Positions 25,601 through 34,832 of a stretch of 35,960 nucleotides of DNA are shown here, one piece after another (positions within the stretch are counted from its first letter, which is position 1; each line of letters opens with the position of its first letter). The translations under genes and the position numbers were made by a program. The notes below the pieces were generated by a model. That model saw nothing but the letters and a program-made list of their open reading frames with translations, was not told the DNA's origin and ran no database searches. This stretch comes from Oscillospiraceae bacterium. GTDB lineage: Bacteria; Bacillota; Clostridia; Oscillospirales; Acutalibacteraceae. The DNA lies in assembly GCA_029227055.1 (NCBI GenBank), contig JAQXZE010000025.1:1-35960 (forward strand), in the 5' to 3' direction.

Positions 25601-28251
25601 TTATCAAAATAGAGTACAGGAGTAACTTCTGTAAGAACGCTCACACGCTCAGCGAGCTGTAATAGGAAGTTCCACGCAGAAGCATCCTCCATATCAGAAC
25701 CGGGAAGCATATAGGTAAGATCCTCTAGCTGCTCAGGAATTGGAATCTGTGTCATATCCATTGCAAAGATATAGGAAGTTACCATATCCTTATCTTCGTC
25801 TACAATGAAATATTTGCTATTATCGTCTGTTGTAGAGTTAGAAACTGTTCTATCCCAAGCAAGCTGACGTTCACCGCCTATTGCCTGGTCAAAATCGAAG
25901 GTTGCTTCGCCCTGATTATAAAGCGTGACAGTAAATACTGCTGTGCTCTCAGGGTTTGATTTTAATGCAACTGTAATTTTTACTACCTTAATACCGGAAC
26001 TCTCGTCACCAACAAAGGTTAATCCTTCAACCTTACCGGCAGAGGGATTATCAAGAGTGATAATCACATCATCGGCATTATAAAGCACCTTTTTACCGTT
26101 GTATGAGAGTATAGCCGGAATCTTTATCGTTGCGCCGTAAACAGCATCAGCTGTTTGCTTATCAAAGTGGATCTTATCGGGTGTAACGATATTTATTTTC
26201 TTAGAACCGATAATTTCATCGCCTAAGTAAAGATAGATATCAACCGGACCGTCTCTTAAAGGAGTAAATACGCCGTCCTGTGTAATAGTTGCCCACTTTT
26301 CATCAGAGACGCCCCAAGTAACACCCTCAGGCATATCTACAACATTACCTGTTGCACTAACAGCCGTAGCAGTTACTTTCATCTGAGTATTAACAGTTAT
26401 AGTATTGTTTTCAACATCTAAAACTGCGTGGTCAAAAGCAGTAGAACTGGGTGCTGTAGAAACTATCATCAAGGAAGTACTTACTGAACGGGCAAAACCG
26501 TCAGAAGGTTTACTTGTAACACTAAGTTCTTCTTCGCCCTCTTCCTTTGAAACGAATGTAGTAGATCCACCGCCGTCAAGGTTAACTGCGTTTATACATC
26601 CTGCCTCAAGCATAATCTGTGCGATTTCCTGCATACTACCGCCGCAGGATACAGGCTCTTGTCTACCGTCAAGTACCATAAGTACAACCTTACCTGTTCT
26701 TGTGATACCAACAGCAGTTCGGGAAGCGCGGTCGTTGTAATAATTCTCTGTTTTAGCAACAGCTATTTTACCGTTCTTAACCAAAGTAGCGCCAAATGCA
26801 GCAATACCCTCCTGAACCTGACCTTTGTAAATTGTGTTATATTCTTCGGTAGTTCCGATTACAGCTCTACCGTCCTTAAGAATGCCAAAGAAGCCATTTG
26901 AGTTAATGCCCTTATACTCTATACCATGCATTACAAACAGACCACTCGGTTCACCTGTAGACATATTGTATCCCGCACCGTTTACACTGGCAACTACATT
27001 GTAATTAGGAATATAATGCTCACTCTCGGGGTTGCCGTACTTGTTCTGTGCGGCATTTGCCTGATCAAGAACTCGCTGCATAGCCCAACCTTTTGAGGGG
27101 TCATTGTCGTGATAGTTTGCATACACATTAACATCATCGCGGGTGATATCTGCAGTAGCAAGATAATACACCATCTGCTTATTATCAGCGGATGTAGCAT
27201 ACTTAATCTGGCGAGTAACACCTGGAGCTAAGTTTGATGTAGTTGTATCAAACACCTTAAAATAGGGGTTATCAACTACATCTACAAAGTCGCCTACAAG
27301 TTGGCAGATATAATCAGCAAAAGCATAACAACAAGCTTTTCTTAAATCTGCTAAATTTTCGGTTTTAAACTCTCTTGTACCCTCTAAGGTTGTTATAACC
27401 TTATTACCTGTGTATTCAGCATAAACCTTTTCGCGCAAATCTGCTCTAAGGCTTATATTGTCTAATCTGTTCTTTAAAAGATAATCTGCTCTGTATTCGA
27501 GAGTAAGGTCACCTGTGAAATACTCAGAGAAAATGTAGTAAAGCATTCCTCTTTCGTATTCAAGAGACTTTATCTGCTCCATCAAATAGAATCCGTCGAG
27601 GTCGCCTAAAATATCTGTAGGAGAGAAGCATTCCTGTTCACCGGTTAATTTACCAAGATATTTTTCTAAAATTTGATCGGTCATTTCCTCAACAGTGCCT
27701 GTAGTTCCGCCTCTGTCAGATTGGCTTATAAGGTCAACAATGTCACCTGCCCAACCTGCAACATCGGCGTGGTTTACGCTGAAATTGTTGTGGTATGTAA
27801 TGTCCATTGTACCGAACATATGGCCAAAGTCTACATAGTCGCCGTTTGGTAAATAAAAGTTGTTTATGTTTTTAAGCGCACTGATGTAAATCTTTTCCTC
27901 TTCGGGAAGACCTTCATTAGCACTGTTTTCAAGCTCTGTAATAAAATTTGCAAAACCTGCATCTTCATATCCTGCCATAATTTGCCAAGAGCCTGTATTA
28001 TAACGGTCAACACCTGTACGAATATACTTAATCACTAATTCTACAGGGTCCTTACCGGGATTTTGTATAGAGTACTCAACCGCACATTCTTCAAGAACAG
28101 CAAAATACATCATAAAAGTATCAAAATCCTCAATTTTTGGTACGCTAGACTTTTCTCCGTCAACTGCAAATATTTGCATCGGCATCAAAGAGAATAGCAT
28201 AAGCACCGCTAACAAGATTGAAAGCATGCGCTTCATAGTGTTTTTAACCAT
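22609..28251 (-). CDS. Secreted multidomain protein: phosphodiester glycosidase (NAGPA-like) domain, cell-wall-binding-type repeats, Cys-rich repeats, C-terminal dockerin-like domain
   Basis: Signal peptide MVKNTMKRMLSILLAVLMLFSLMPMQIFAVDG; NAGPA-like ...GFFGILKDGRAVIG...RTAVGITRTGKVVLMVLDGRQ...NAVNLDGGGSTTFVSK; aromatic/Gly cell-wall-binding repeats; CTVCG/CACGD repeats; DVNGDEKVEITDYYYMKHLILG...LDFNGDKKFDVLDIIKYYKML. Confidence 0.87.
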   Translation of the reverse strand: MVKNTMKRMLSILLAVLMLFSLMPMQIFAVDGEKSSVPKIEDFDTFMMYFAVLEECAVEYSIQNPGKDPVELVIKYIRTGVDRYNTGSWQIMAGYEDAGFANFITELENSANEGLPEEEKIYISALKNINNFYLPNGDYVDFGHMFGTMDITYHNNFSVNHADVAGWAGDIVDLISQSDRGGTTGTVEEMTDQILEKYLGKLTGEQECFSPTDILGDLDGFYLMEQIKSLEYERGMLYYIFSEYFTGDLTLEYRADYLLKNRLDNISLRADLREKVYAEYTGNKVITTLEGTREFKTENLADLRKACCYAFADYICQLVGDFVDVVDNPYFKVFDTTTSNLAPGVTRQIKYATSADNKQMVYYLATADITRDDVNVYANYHDNDPSKGWAMQRVLDQANAAQNKYGNPESEHYIPNYNVVASVNGAGYNMSTGEPSGLFVMHGIEYKGINSNGFFGILKDGRAVIGTTEEYNTIYKGQVQEGIAAFGATLVKNGKIAVAKTENYYNDRASRTAVGITRTGKVVLMVLDGRQEPVSCGGSMQEIAQIMLEAGCINAVNLDGGGSTTFVSKEEGEEELSVTSKPSDGFARSVSTSLMIVSTAPSSTAFDHAVLDVENNTITVNTQMKVTATAVSATGNVVDMPEGVTWGVSDEKWATITQDGVFTPLRDGPVDIYLYLGDEIIGSKKINIVTPDKIHFDKQTADAVYGATIKIPAILSYNGKKVLYNADDVIITLDNPSAGKVEGLTFVGDESSGIKVVKITVALKSNPESTAVFTVTLYNQGEATFDFDQAIGGERQLAWDRTVSNSTTDDNSKYFIVDEDKDMVTSYIFAMDMTQIPIPEQLEDLTYMLPGSDMEDASAWNFLLQLAERVSVLTEVTPVLYFDKNFDVDYSKLTVLNEYFKLETTTFNEEENSLTLRLRWIDQTQAIDPAIANPLCIVSGIKLTPKSDAAVNAESELAAVHTGRIGYKIYLRANALYSFAQKPENQEQFGLYPFVNPDIPSETGAYFESVYKEFKDEYTLITALKQGWYNEDGGFTYYKDGVKYTGVKSVEGYYYDFGTNGVNVGQTKYTGVFFDETIGLYRYAKLGVLESGWQTINGEWHYYNPSTKAAMEGKNKVDGVEFTFEATGRLVSGVWVTLAGGVRYYYGPAYYSEGWEIIDGERYYFESGYRITGYQYVSDYDAVNTRISKWYDFGTDGICRPIPDGIYKFENGEVYYIVDGHHKRGLYKVDGYYYFFDAPGSMITGQSYYVWETHCDLPADKTYYFDENGRMYVNGIFEIDGVLYYYKNGIGTKAGMVIVDGYYYFAGDYGEIATGDFYVWKGNGIVPEATYKFADDGKMLGIKVVDGVTVNGEIVEIDGKLYYYNTGVAKNAGIVIVDGYYYFAGDYGEIATGDFYVWKGNGIVPEATYKFADDGKMRGVKVVDGVTVKGEIIEIDGKLYYYDTGIAKKAGIVIVDGYYYFAGDYGEIATGSFYVWKGNGIVPDDTYRFADDGKMLGIKVVDGVTFKGEIALIDGQLYYYETGKTVSNAGLVKVDGIYYTVGAGGKVTATHTAGPEATCKDPQICTECGIVLNPVTDHKYKATTVTAPTCTEKGYTTYTCECGHSYKGDYVDATGHSHKTTVIPPTCTVQGYTIYTCHCGDTYVADYVGVIPHTEGPDATCTEDQICTVCGTILSTATGHNYNAVVTEPTCTEKGYTTYTCACGDSYVADYVDVIAHNYKFATTPPTCTDRGYTLYACDCGDMYVGDYVPATGHKPGADATCTDDQVCTVCGDVLVEAHGHSYSDEWTVDVEPTHTTDGSKSHHCTVCGDKTDITVIEAYGYDVNGDEKVEITDYYYMKHLILGSVKYDEADIPRLDFNGDKKFDVLDIIKYYKMLQETV
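23735..24440 (-). repeat. Three tandem 234-bp (78-aa) coding repeats
   Basis: Identical landmark tacatagaaa at 23827, 24061 and 24295 (spacing exactly 234); repeated protein motif IDGKLYYY.TG.A..AGIVIVDGYYYFAGDYGEIATGDFYVWKGNGIVPEATYKFADDGKM.G.KVVDGVT. Confidence 0.9.
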
Positions 28252-28313
28252 CCGACTTCCTCCTGTTTAAAAATATTTATGCCAAAAAATTGTTAACTAT
28301 ATAAAGCATTAAT

Positions 28314-28345
28314 GTCATACCCAAAGATTGTGCTTTGGGTATGAC
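28314..28345 (-). terminator. Hairpin/terminator after the 906-aa protein gene
   Basis: GTCATACCCAAAG / CTTTGGGTATGAC perfect 13-bp stem, 6-nt loop; weak U-tract. Confidence 0.65.
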
Positions 28346-28357
28346 TGTCATTTTAAG

Positions 28358-31039
28358 TTAGATTATTCCTTGTAAAATTGTGTAGTATTTGATTAGATCC
28401 AAGATATCAAATTTCTTATCACCGTTAAAATCCAACTTCGGTAAATCTGCCTCGTCATACTTAGCAGAGCCTAAAATTAGATGCTTCGTATAATAGTAAT
28501 CGTTGATTTCTGTCTCGCCGTTTCCGTTTATGTCATATCCGTAAGCTTCGATAACAGTTATGTCTGTCTTGTCGCCGCAAACGGTACAGTGATGTGACTT
28601 GCTACCGTCTGTTGTATGGGTGGGCTCAACATCTACTGTCCACTCATCAGAATAGCTGTGACCGTGAGCTTCAACTAGAACATCACCGCATACTGTACAT
28701 ACCTGATCTTCTGTACAAGTAGCGTCGGCACCCGGCTTATGACCTGCTGCGTCTACATAATCATCGACATAAGTATCACCGCAAGCACAAGTATAGGTTG
28801 TGTAACCCCTTTCTGTACATGTAGGATCTGTTACTACTGCATTATGGTTATGACCTGTTGCTGCATTTAATACTTCACCGCATACTGTACATACCTGATC
28901 TTCTGTACAAGTGGCCTCAGGGCCTGCTATATGCTTTTCACAATTCCACTTATTATTTGCGTAGGTATAATTATCATTACCTGTCTGTAAATAAGTTCCG
29001 TCACCATTGAGAAGTTTGGCTGGTGTAACAGGGATTTCAGTAAATCCTGTGTTCTGTACTAACTGTTTGGTTACAGAGTCTGTGGTAGAACCCATCTTAA
29101 CAACACCGCTACCTGTGCTGAAAACTCTAGCGCCGCCGGCTGTTGTATAGAAATTACCCAGTGTAGCATCTAAAGTGCCGTTAACCTCGATAAAGGCGTC
29201 AACTAAATCAGCCTCAGTTCTTGTATATTTTCTAGAGGGAGAATACTGAACCGGTAGGAACTTTACATTAGACGGAGCTACATATCCGCCCCACTGTTCG
29301 CTATCATATAAGTAAATACTTTTCCCCGAATTAAGTTTTGCCGTAGCGCCTTCTTTAATCTTAATGTTAGCACCTGGTAAAACTGCTATATCCTGTGCCA
29401 TTGTAACATTACTGCCCTCATTTGCAATAATACTGATATTGCTGTTTACGGGAAGGACAAAATTCTCTGAATTAAAACCTGTTCCACCAATGTTCATACT
29501 AATCGGGGAAATAGTCATATCGCCGTTAAGTTCAACAATAAGTCTGTCTGTTGCAGGGTCATAACGCTTGGTTACTGTACCTCTTGTTAGATTAAACATT
29601 GAGCCATCAGATGTGCCGTCAGAGAAGAAGCCCACAGCTGAGCTAAAGTCTGTTTTAGACATAAATATCGAAGTGTAGCAGGTTTCCTTTGCGCCCGACT
29701 CAATTGTAAGCGGAACTTCAATATTCTGAATATAATACTGAGACATTGGGAAAACCGGGCCATCCTTCATTTCTGTAGTTTGTGTACCACCGCGGAAGTC
29801 TTCAATCTGAAAGTTTTCGTAAATAGTAGCGCCGCTCTTTGCATAAACGCTGCCCTTACCGTAAATATAACCCCATGCATAAAGGGCTGCATTCGCGTTT
29901 ACAGTAATGTTTGTGTTTTCCTCCATATATATGTAACTGCAAGGACCCGAGGGCGAGCCACCGCCTCGTTTGCCACCTGCAGCAGCGGCATGTTTAGCCG
30001 AAAGGCTTATAGCCCCGTCAACCGTAATGTTAGCACCGCTTGCCATTGTGAGTTTACGATAAACACGGGGCTGTGTCCATGGAACAGCTACTGCGTTAAT
30101 GTAAGCCGTACCTGTATATCCGGTGTTAGCGGGTGTGGTTGTATAAAGAGTGTTAGCACTATCAAAGGGGATAAGAAGGGTTACACCCGCATCAATAGTA
30201 TAATCGCCTGCCGCTAATCTACCGTTATTGGCAAGGATAATAACCTTTTTGCTAACCGTAGCCGCCATATCGGAAGCTGCATTCAGATCGGTATAAAAAT
30301 ATGATGATTCTGTACTATTTACTCTAAAATAAGCTTGTGAACTACTGTTTACAAACACAGCCTTTAATGTTGCTGCTCCCGAAGGAGAAAAGGTATATGT
30401 TGTACTTTCAGAAATAATCTGATTTGTAGCCTCATCAACCCATCCTAAAAATGTTGAGCCACTGTTTGGTTTAGCAACAAGTTCTGTAGATTCGACAGAC
30501 TGTGTATCACCCGAAGCAACCACGTTACCGTCCATAGTTACAGAGCCTAAAGCGGCATCATAATTTACAGTTACATCGGAAGCGCCTGAAACGGTTTTTA
30601 ATGCAACATTTGATAAAGTGACTGTAACCGTATTACTAGAAATAATACTACCCTTATTGGCAGTTACCGCAATAACAAGAGTGCCCTCAGCCTCTAAAAC
30701 TTTGGAATATCCTCGGGCATCCGCTGTAACAGAATGTCCGTCAATACTGACAGAACCCTTTGATAAATTTGAAAGAGAATAGTCAAAAGAAAGGATAGCT
30801 TTACTGCCCGATTCATTTCGTATGGTAACAGTATTACTTCCCGCAGAAAGCCAACCTTCTGCTTTTATGGTAGCTGTCGTGCCTGAAACCGAAATCTTAC
30901 TTGCCGTATCCGCAAGAGAAAGAGCGTTGTCAAGCATATACACAGTTTTTGCTGCGAAGGTATGAAGAGGGGTTACACTTACAATCAAAACAATTGCAAG
31001 AATAATAGGAAAAATTCGCTTAGTAATCTTTTTAAACAT
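28358..31039 (-). CDS. Secreted surface protein with Cys-rich and dockerin-like C-terminus
   Basis: Start ATG 31039 (MFKKITKRIFPIILAIVLIVSVTPLHTFAAKTV, signal peptide) with SD aggagg; InlB_B-like repeat (TFLGWVDEATNQIISESTTYTFSPSGAATLKAVFVN); tail nearly identical to the 1880-aa protein. Confidence 0.82.
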   Translation of the reverse strand: MFKKITKRIFPIILAIVLIVSVTPLHTFAAKTVYMLDNALSLADTASKISVSGTTATIKAEGWLSAGSNTVTIRNESGSKAILSFDYSLSNLSKGSVSIDGHSVTADARGYSKVLEAEGTLVIAVTANKGSIISSNTVTVTLSNVALKTVSGASDVTVNYDAALGSVTMDGNVVASGDTQSVESTELVAKPNSGSTFLGWVDEATNQIISESTTYTFSPSGAATLKAVFVNSSSQAYFRVNSTESSYFYTDLNAASDMAATVSKKVIILANNGRLAAGDYTIDAGVTLLIPFDSANTLYTTTPANTGYTGTAYINAVAVPWTQPRVYRKLTMASGANITVDGAISLSAKHAAAAGGKRGGGSPSGPCSYIYMEENTNITVNANAALYAWGYIYGKGSVYAKSGATIYENFQIEDFRGGTQTTEMKDGPVFPMSQYYIQNIEVPLTIESGAKETCYTSIFMSKTDFSSAVGFFSDGTSDGSMFNLTRGTVTKRYDPATDRLIVELNGDMTISPISMNIGGTGFNSENFVLPVNSNISIIANEGSNVTMAQDIAVLPGANIKIKEGATAKLNSGKSIYLYDSEQWGGYVAPSNVKFLPVQYSPSRKYTRTEADLVDAFIEVNGTLDATLGNFYTTAGGARVFSTGSGVVKMGSTTDSVTKQLVQNTGFTEIPVTPAKLLNGDGTYLQTGNDNYTYANNKWNCEKHIAGPEATCTEDQVCTVCGEVLNAATGHNHNAVVTDPTCTERGYTTYTCACGDTYVDDYVDAAGHKPGADATCTEDQVCTVCGDVLVEAHGHSYSDEWTVDVEPTHTTDGSKSHHCTVCGDKTDITVIEAYGYDINGNGETEINDYYYTKHLILGSAKYDEADLPKLDFNGDKKFDILDLIKYYTILQGII

Positions 31040-31126
31040 ATTATTTCCTCCTAAATTTAATATATATAAATACTGCAAAAGGCGCAGTTGATGTATACAA
31101 GAAATTAAAAAATTTGCCTACATTTA

Positions 31127-31155
31127 ATTATACTATTTTCTAAGCAAAATTACAA
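31127..31155 (-). promoter_or_regulatory. Promoter of 906-aa protein gene (TTGTAA / 17 nt / TATAAT)
   Basis: Minus strand TTGTAA (31155..31150), 17-nt spacer, TATAAT (31132..31127). Confidence 0.6.
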
Positions 31156-31178
31156 GTGCTAATCTTATCCAAAGCAAC

Positions 31179-32444
31179 TCAAATTTGCTCTATATTTTTA
31201 TTTATAAACGGTAATGAGAAAACAAAAAACATCATATAGGCAGCTTCTGTTCGCATTGACTGATTATAAACAATAAGTATCAACGCTACAACTGAAATTA
31301 CCTTTGCTAACTGACAGTAAAGCGCTTCACCCATGCCGTTTTTAATGCGTTTTCCGGCCCATCTATAAATCAAAACAAAAAACGACAGATATGTAAGAAG
31401 TCCTATAAGGCCTGTTTCCAAAATCATAAAGGAAGTGGAAAACCAGTTATAGTGTAAATAACTGTTACTCTTAGAAAACGGGGTTATCAAAAAACTGAAA
31501 GATGATGTATCGCAGTTGCCAAGCCCTAAACCGAGCAATTTTTTAGGCCAGGAGGTTAAAAACATATTCCAGGACATAGGAACACTTGTAAGTCGGTTCA
31601 TATCGCCGGCTCCTGTATAGCCCTCTGTAGAAAGAGCTGTTTCGACCATTCTGTTAATTGTAAACCAATTCGCCCAAGTAGGAAATATTTGCATAAGTAT
31701 TGTAACACCTAAAATTACACCTGCAACAGACAGTATAATCAAAGAAAGCTTCTTAAAGGTAAAATCCGTAACCAACACCGCTACCGCAACAATTACAATA
31801 AACAGAAAATAGAAAAACTTTAACTCAGCCAAGGCGGAAACAATTATTGCCATTAAGCACTTTATAAAAAGAAGATAAAATTTTTCTTTATTATTAAGGT
31901 AAGATAGTATTGATTTAGCAATGATAATTGAAAAGAAAATTATTGTAAAGCCGTTACTTCCCTCTGCATTACCGAAAATACCGCCCAAACGGTCCCTCTT
32001 TATGCCGAAGCCAAAATACTGAATCAGAGACACTGCAAAATTTAAATAAAAAAGTTTATCGAATATTTTAAGATAACCGTCCAGATTTTCGAAATCTAAA
32101 AAGGATATACAAGACAAAAGAAAAATAAAAAATCTGAAATTATTTCTAAATCCCCACAAATAGTAAAGCGGTGACTTGAGATTTATTATAAACCCAACAA
32201 GCGTTATACAAAAGAATATGGCAATAAAGCCGAGTATTTTATTCGACTCCCTGTTAGCAGTCATAAACTTATTTAAAATAAGCGCGCCAAGAAGAACAAT
32301 CCACGCAATATCAATAACATATTTTACAAGCGTGGGCAGTCCAATTAAATCAATCAGCAACCCGAAAAGAAAGGGCATTGCTAAAACAAAGAGGGTAATC
32401 CACTCGCCACTTGCCCTTTTTTTAATTCTTAAAACAAAATTCAT
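31179..32444 (-). CDS. O-antigen polymerase/ligase-like (Wzy-type) membrane protein
   Basis: 421 aa, ~10 hydrophobic segments; extracytoplasmic region with LLGLGLGNCDTSSF... and YLHYNWFSTSFMILETGLIGLLTYL, typical of Wzy/O-antigen ligase proteins. Confidence 0.78.
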   Translation of the reverse strand: MNFVLRIKKRASGEWITLFVLAMPFLFGLLIDLIGLPTLVKYVIDIAWIVLLGALILNKFMTANRESNKILGFIAIFFCITLVGFIINLKSPLYYLWGFRNNFRFFIFLLSCISFLDFENLDGYLKIFDKLFYLNFAVSLIQYFGFGIKRDRLGGIFGNAEGSNGFTIIFFSIIIAKSILSYLNNKEKFYLLFIKCLMAIIVSALAELKFFYFLFIVIVAVAVLVTDFTFKKLSLIILSVAGVILGVTILMQIFPTWANWFTINRMVETALSTEGYTGAGDMNRLTSVPMSWNMFLTSWPKKLLGLGLGNCDTSSFSFLITPFSKSNSYLHYNWFSTSFMILETGLIGLLTYLSFFVLIYRWAGKRIKNGMGEALYCQLAKVISVVALILIVYNQSMRTEAAYMMFFVFSLPFINKNIEQI

Positions 32445-32451
32445 ATATAAT

Positions 32452-33492
32452 CTAATCCTTTAAGTTTCTTAAAAACACAATTAAATAGCAAAGCAAAACC
32501 ATCTTTTTTTTGCCGAGAAAGTACAGCAATCTTTTCTGCAAGACTTCTCCGCTAAAGCTATGTGAGTGCAAAGCATTTTGAAAAGTTGAATCCATAATAA
32601 CGGCTTTCAAATTTGAATACCGAGGCTTAAAATCTCCACTTGATGCTATTATTTGTTTTAAAGCACCGATAGTAAGACCTAAAAAGGTTGAAGTAATTCC
32701 GTCATCTAAGATCTCACTGCAACCAAGGTCAATTGACAGTTCTTGCATTTTTCGATAAAAATGAAGAATTCTCTCGTATCTATCCTTCCTGTACGCTTGG
32801 GTAAGCGACTCAGGATTTGTAGTATAATGGTAAAAAACCTTATCAATTATTACCGCTTTATTTATGTATCTTAATAGTTTGAGCACTGAATAAAAATCTT
32901 CGGATATAATTTCTCGCTCAGAAACAAATCGCCAATTTAATTCTTTTATAGTTTTTGAAGAAAACATCATAAAACAAGCACTTAAAGAAAGGTTCCAATT
33001 CTCGCCCGTTTTTATGTTTTGCGAAAACACCATCGGTAACAACTGTTCAACTATTTCCTCGCCCGAAAACACAAGTTTCGGCGGAGTAGGAATTCGGCGC
33101 TCTATAATTTTGCCGTCTAGTGTAACCTTGTCGTTTCCAAAGAATACAACATCGGCGTTTTCTCTCATTATAGCAGAAAAGCACTCTTCTACAGCAGTAG
33201 CTTCAATGTAATCATCGCTATCAACAAAGCAAATATATTCGCCTGTTGAATTGTCTATACCTGTATTACGGGCAAAGCCGAGCCCTTCGTTTTCTTTATG
33301 TATTACCTTTATGCGATTATCCCTTTTTGCCCATCCATCACACTTTTCGGGACATTTATCAGGCGAACCGTCCTCCACAAGAATAATTTCCAAATCGGTA
33401 TATGTTTGATTTACAACGCTTTTTATACATCTGTCAAGATGTTTTTCCACATTGTAAACGGGAATAATTACGGATACTTTTCCACTAGTCAC
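32452..33492 (-). CDS. Glycosyltransferase family 2
   Basis: VSVIIPVYNVEKHLDRCIKSVVNQTYTDLEIILVEDGSPDKCPEKCDGW...GEYICFVDSDDYIE. Confidence 0.93.
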   Translation of the reverse strand: MTSGKVSVIIPVYNVEKHLDRCIKSVVNQTYTDLEIILVEDGSPDKCPEKCDGWAKRDNRIKVIHKENEGLGFARNTGIDNSTGEYICFVDSDDYIEATAVEECFSAIMRENADVVFFGNDKVTLDGKIIERRIPTPPKLVFSGEEIVEQLLPMVFSQNIKTGENWNLSLSACFMMFSSKTIKELNWRFVSEREIISEDFYSVLKLLRYINKAVIIDKVFYHYTTNPESLTQAYRKDRYERILHFYRKMQELSIDLGCSEILDDGITSTFLGLTIGALKQIIASSGDFKPRYSNLKAVIMDSTFQNALHSHSFSGEVLQKRLLYFLGKKKMVLLCYLIVFLRNLKD

Positions 33493-33538
33493 AAAATCAC
33501 CTCGTTATCGATTACATTTTAATGAGGGTCTTTATTCG

Positions 33539-34645
33539 CTACGCTTTCCCCTCTGCTATGAGTTTTTCATATAAATCGGTATAATACTTTTCAAGAATTA
33601 TATGCGCATTTTTTATATCGTATAAAGAGTTTGAATTATCAATGGATGCACGCTCAAAGTTTTTAAAACTTAAAATTTGTTCTGCCCAACTGCCAGCCGA
33701 AGCATCTAAGCTTACAAAACTGCAATTATCTGTAAAAGCAACCTCGTTGGGTACTTTATCGGAAAACACACAGGCAAGTCCCGAAAACTGAGCCTCAATT
33801 CCAACAACAGGAATCCCCTCAAAATGTGACGGCAACACAAAAACATCCATAGCGCCGTACAATTCGTTGACATCACTGCGATTAGCTAAAAAGAGCACCT
33901 GTTCACTGATACCGAGCTCTGACACCTGTCGTTTAATAAGGTCTTCCTTTTCACCGTTTCCAACAAGCAACAATACGGCATTCTTTTCTCTTTTAAGTAT
34001 TTCGGAAAAAATTTTAATTAAAAACTTATGGTTTTTCTGATAGGAAAATCTGCCTATATGACCTACAACAAATTTACCCTCAAGATTAAGCTCTCGCTTT
34101 TTAGCAATGCTTATTTCAGGATTAAAACAAAACTTCCCTGTATCTATTGCATTAGGAATAACAGAAAAATCCTTACCGCCGAATAAAAACTCTCCCGCCC
34201 GTTCCCCGCAAGCAAGACGATAATTTGCAACGCCGTTTATCTGCGCTCTGAAATACCGTTTTAAGGGATATTTAAAATCCAAATCAATGGAGGTATTGTG
34301 ACTGTGGGCGATTCTCACAGGCACCCCTGCTCTTTTAGCCGTAAGTAAAGGCAAATAACTCATCGCATCAATATGCGAATGAACAATTTTATACTCAGGG
34401 TGAGATGCAAAAAACTTCTTCATATAAGAAAAATACGCAGGATAATTTTGAGGATAAAGCCTCGGTGCCCGATAAATTTTTCCACCAAGACTTTCTATTT
34501 CATCGTCATAATCGTCCCTCTGTGGACGGTGAGTTAAGAAGTCAAACTGAATCTTTGTTCTATCAATATTTCGGTAATAATTCATAAGCATAGTTTCAAG
34601 ACCTGCCCTATGCATATTGTTAACACACTGTAAAACGCGAATCAT
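33539..34645 (-). CDS. Glycosyltransferase family 4 (GT-B, EpsF-like)
   Basis: MIRVLQCVNNMHRAGLETMLMNYYRNIDRTKIQFDFL...IVHSHIDAMSYLPLLTAKRAGVPVRIAHSHNT...VGHIGRFSYQKNHKFLI...LPSHFEGIPVVGIEAQFSGL. SD ggggtgag favours ATG 34645. Confidence 0.92.
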   Translation of the reverse strand: MIRVLQCVNNMHRAGLETMLMNYYRNIDRTKIQFDFLTHRPQRDDYDDEIESLGGKIYRAPRLYPQNYPAYFSYMKKFFASHPEYKIVHSHIDAMSYLPLLTAKRAGVPVRIAHSHNTSIDLDFKYPLKRYFRAQINGVANYRLACGERAGEFLFGGKDFSVIPNAIDTGKFCFNPEISIAKKRELNLEGKFVVGHIGRFSYQKNHKFLIKIFSEILKREKNAVLLLVGNGEKEDLIKRQVSELGISEQVLFLANRSDVNELYGAMDVFVLPSHFEGIPVVGIEAQFSGLACVFSDKVPNEVAFTDNCSFVSLDASAGSWAEQILSFKNFERASIDNSNSLYDIKNAHIILEKYYTDLYEKLIAEGKA

Positions 34646-34708
34646 TTTTCTCACCCCGGCAAATCCATATTTCATTATAATAATACAGTAAATATGCAGT
34701 TAAAATTA

Positions 34709-34737
34709 ATTATATCACTTTAGTCTAAAAATAGCAA
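34709..34737 (-). promoter_or_regulatory. Putative promoter for the glycosyltransferase genes (TTGCTA / 17 nt / TATAAT)
   Basis: Minus strand TTGCTA (34737..34732), 17-nt spacer, TATAAT (34714..34709). Confidence 0.5.
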
Positions 34738-34832
34738 CCTATATCGACCGATAAACTTTGACAAACATCTATCAATTTCTCCCAGGCTTTGCCTTTAAAG
34801 TTTTTCCTGTTTTTTGTGTCTTTTAGTCACAA

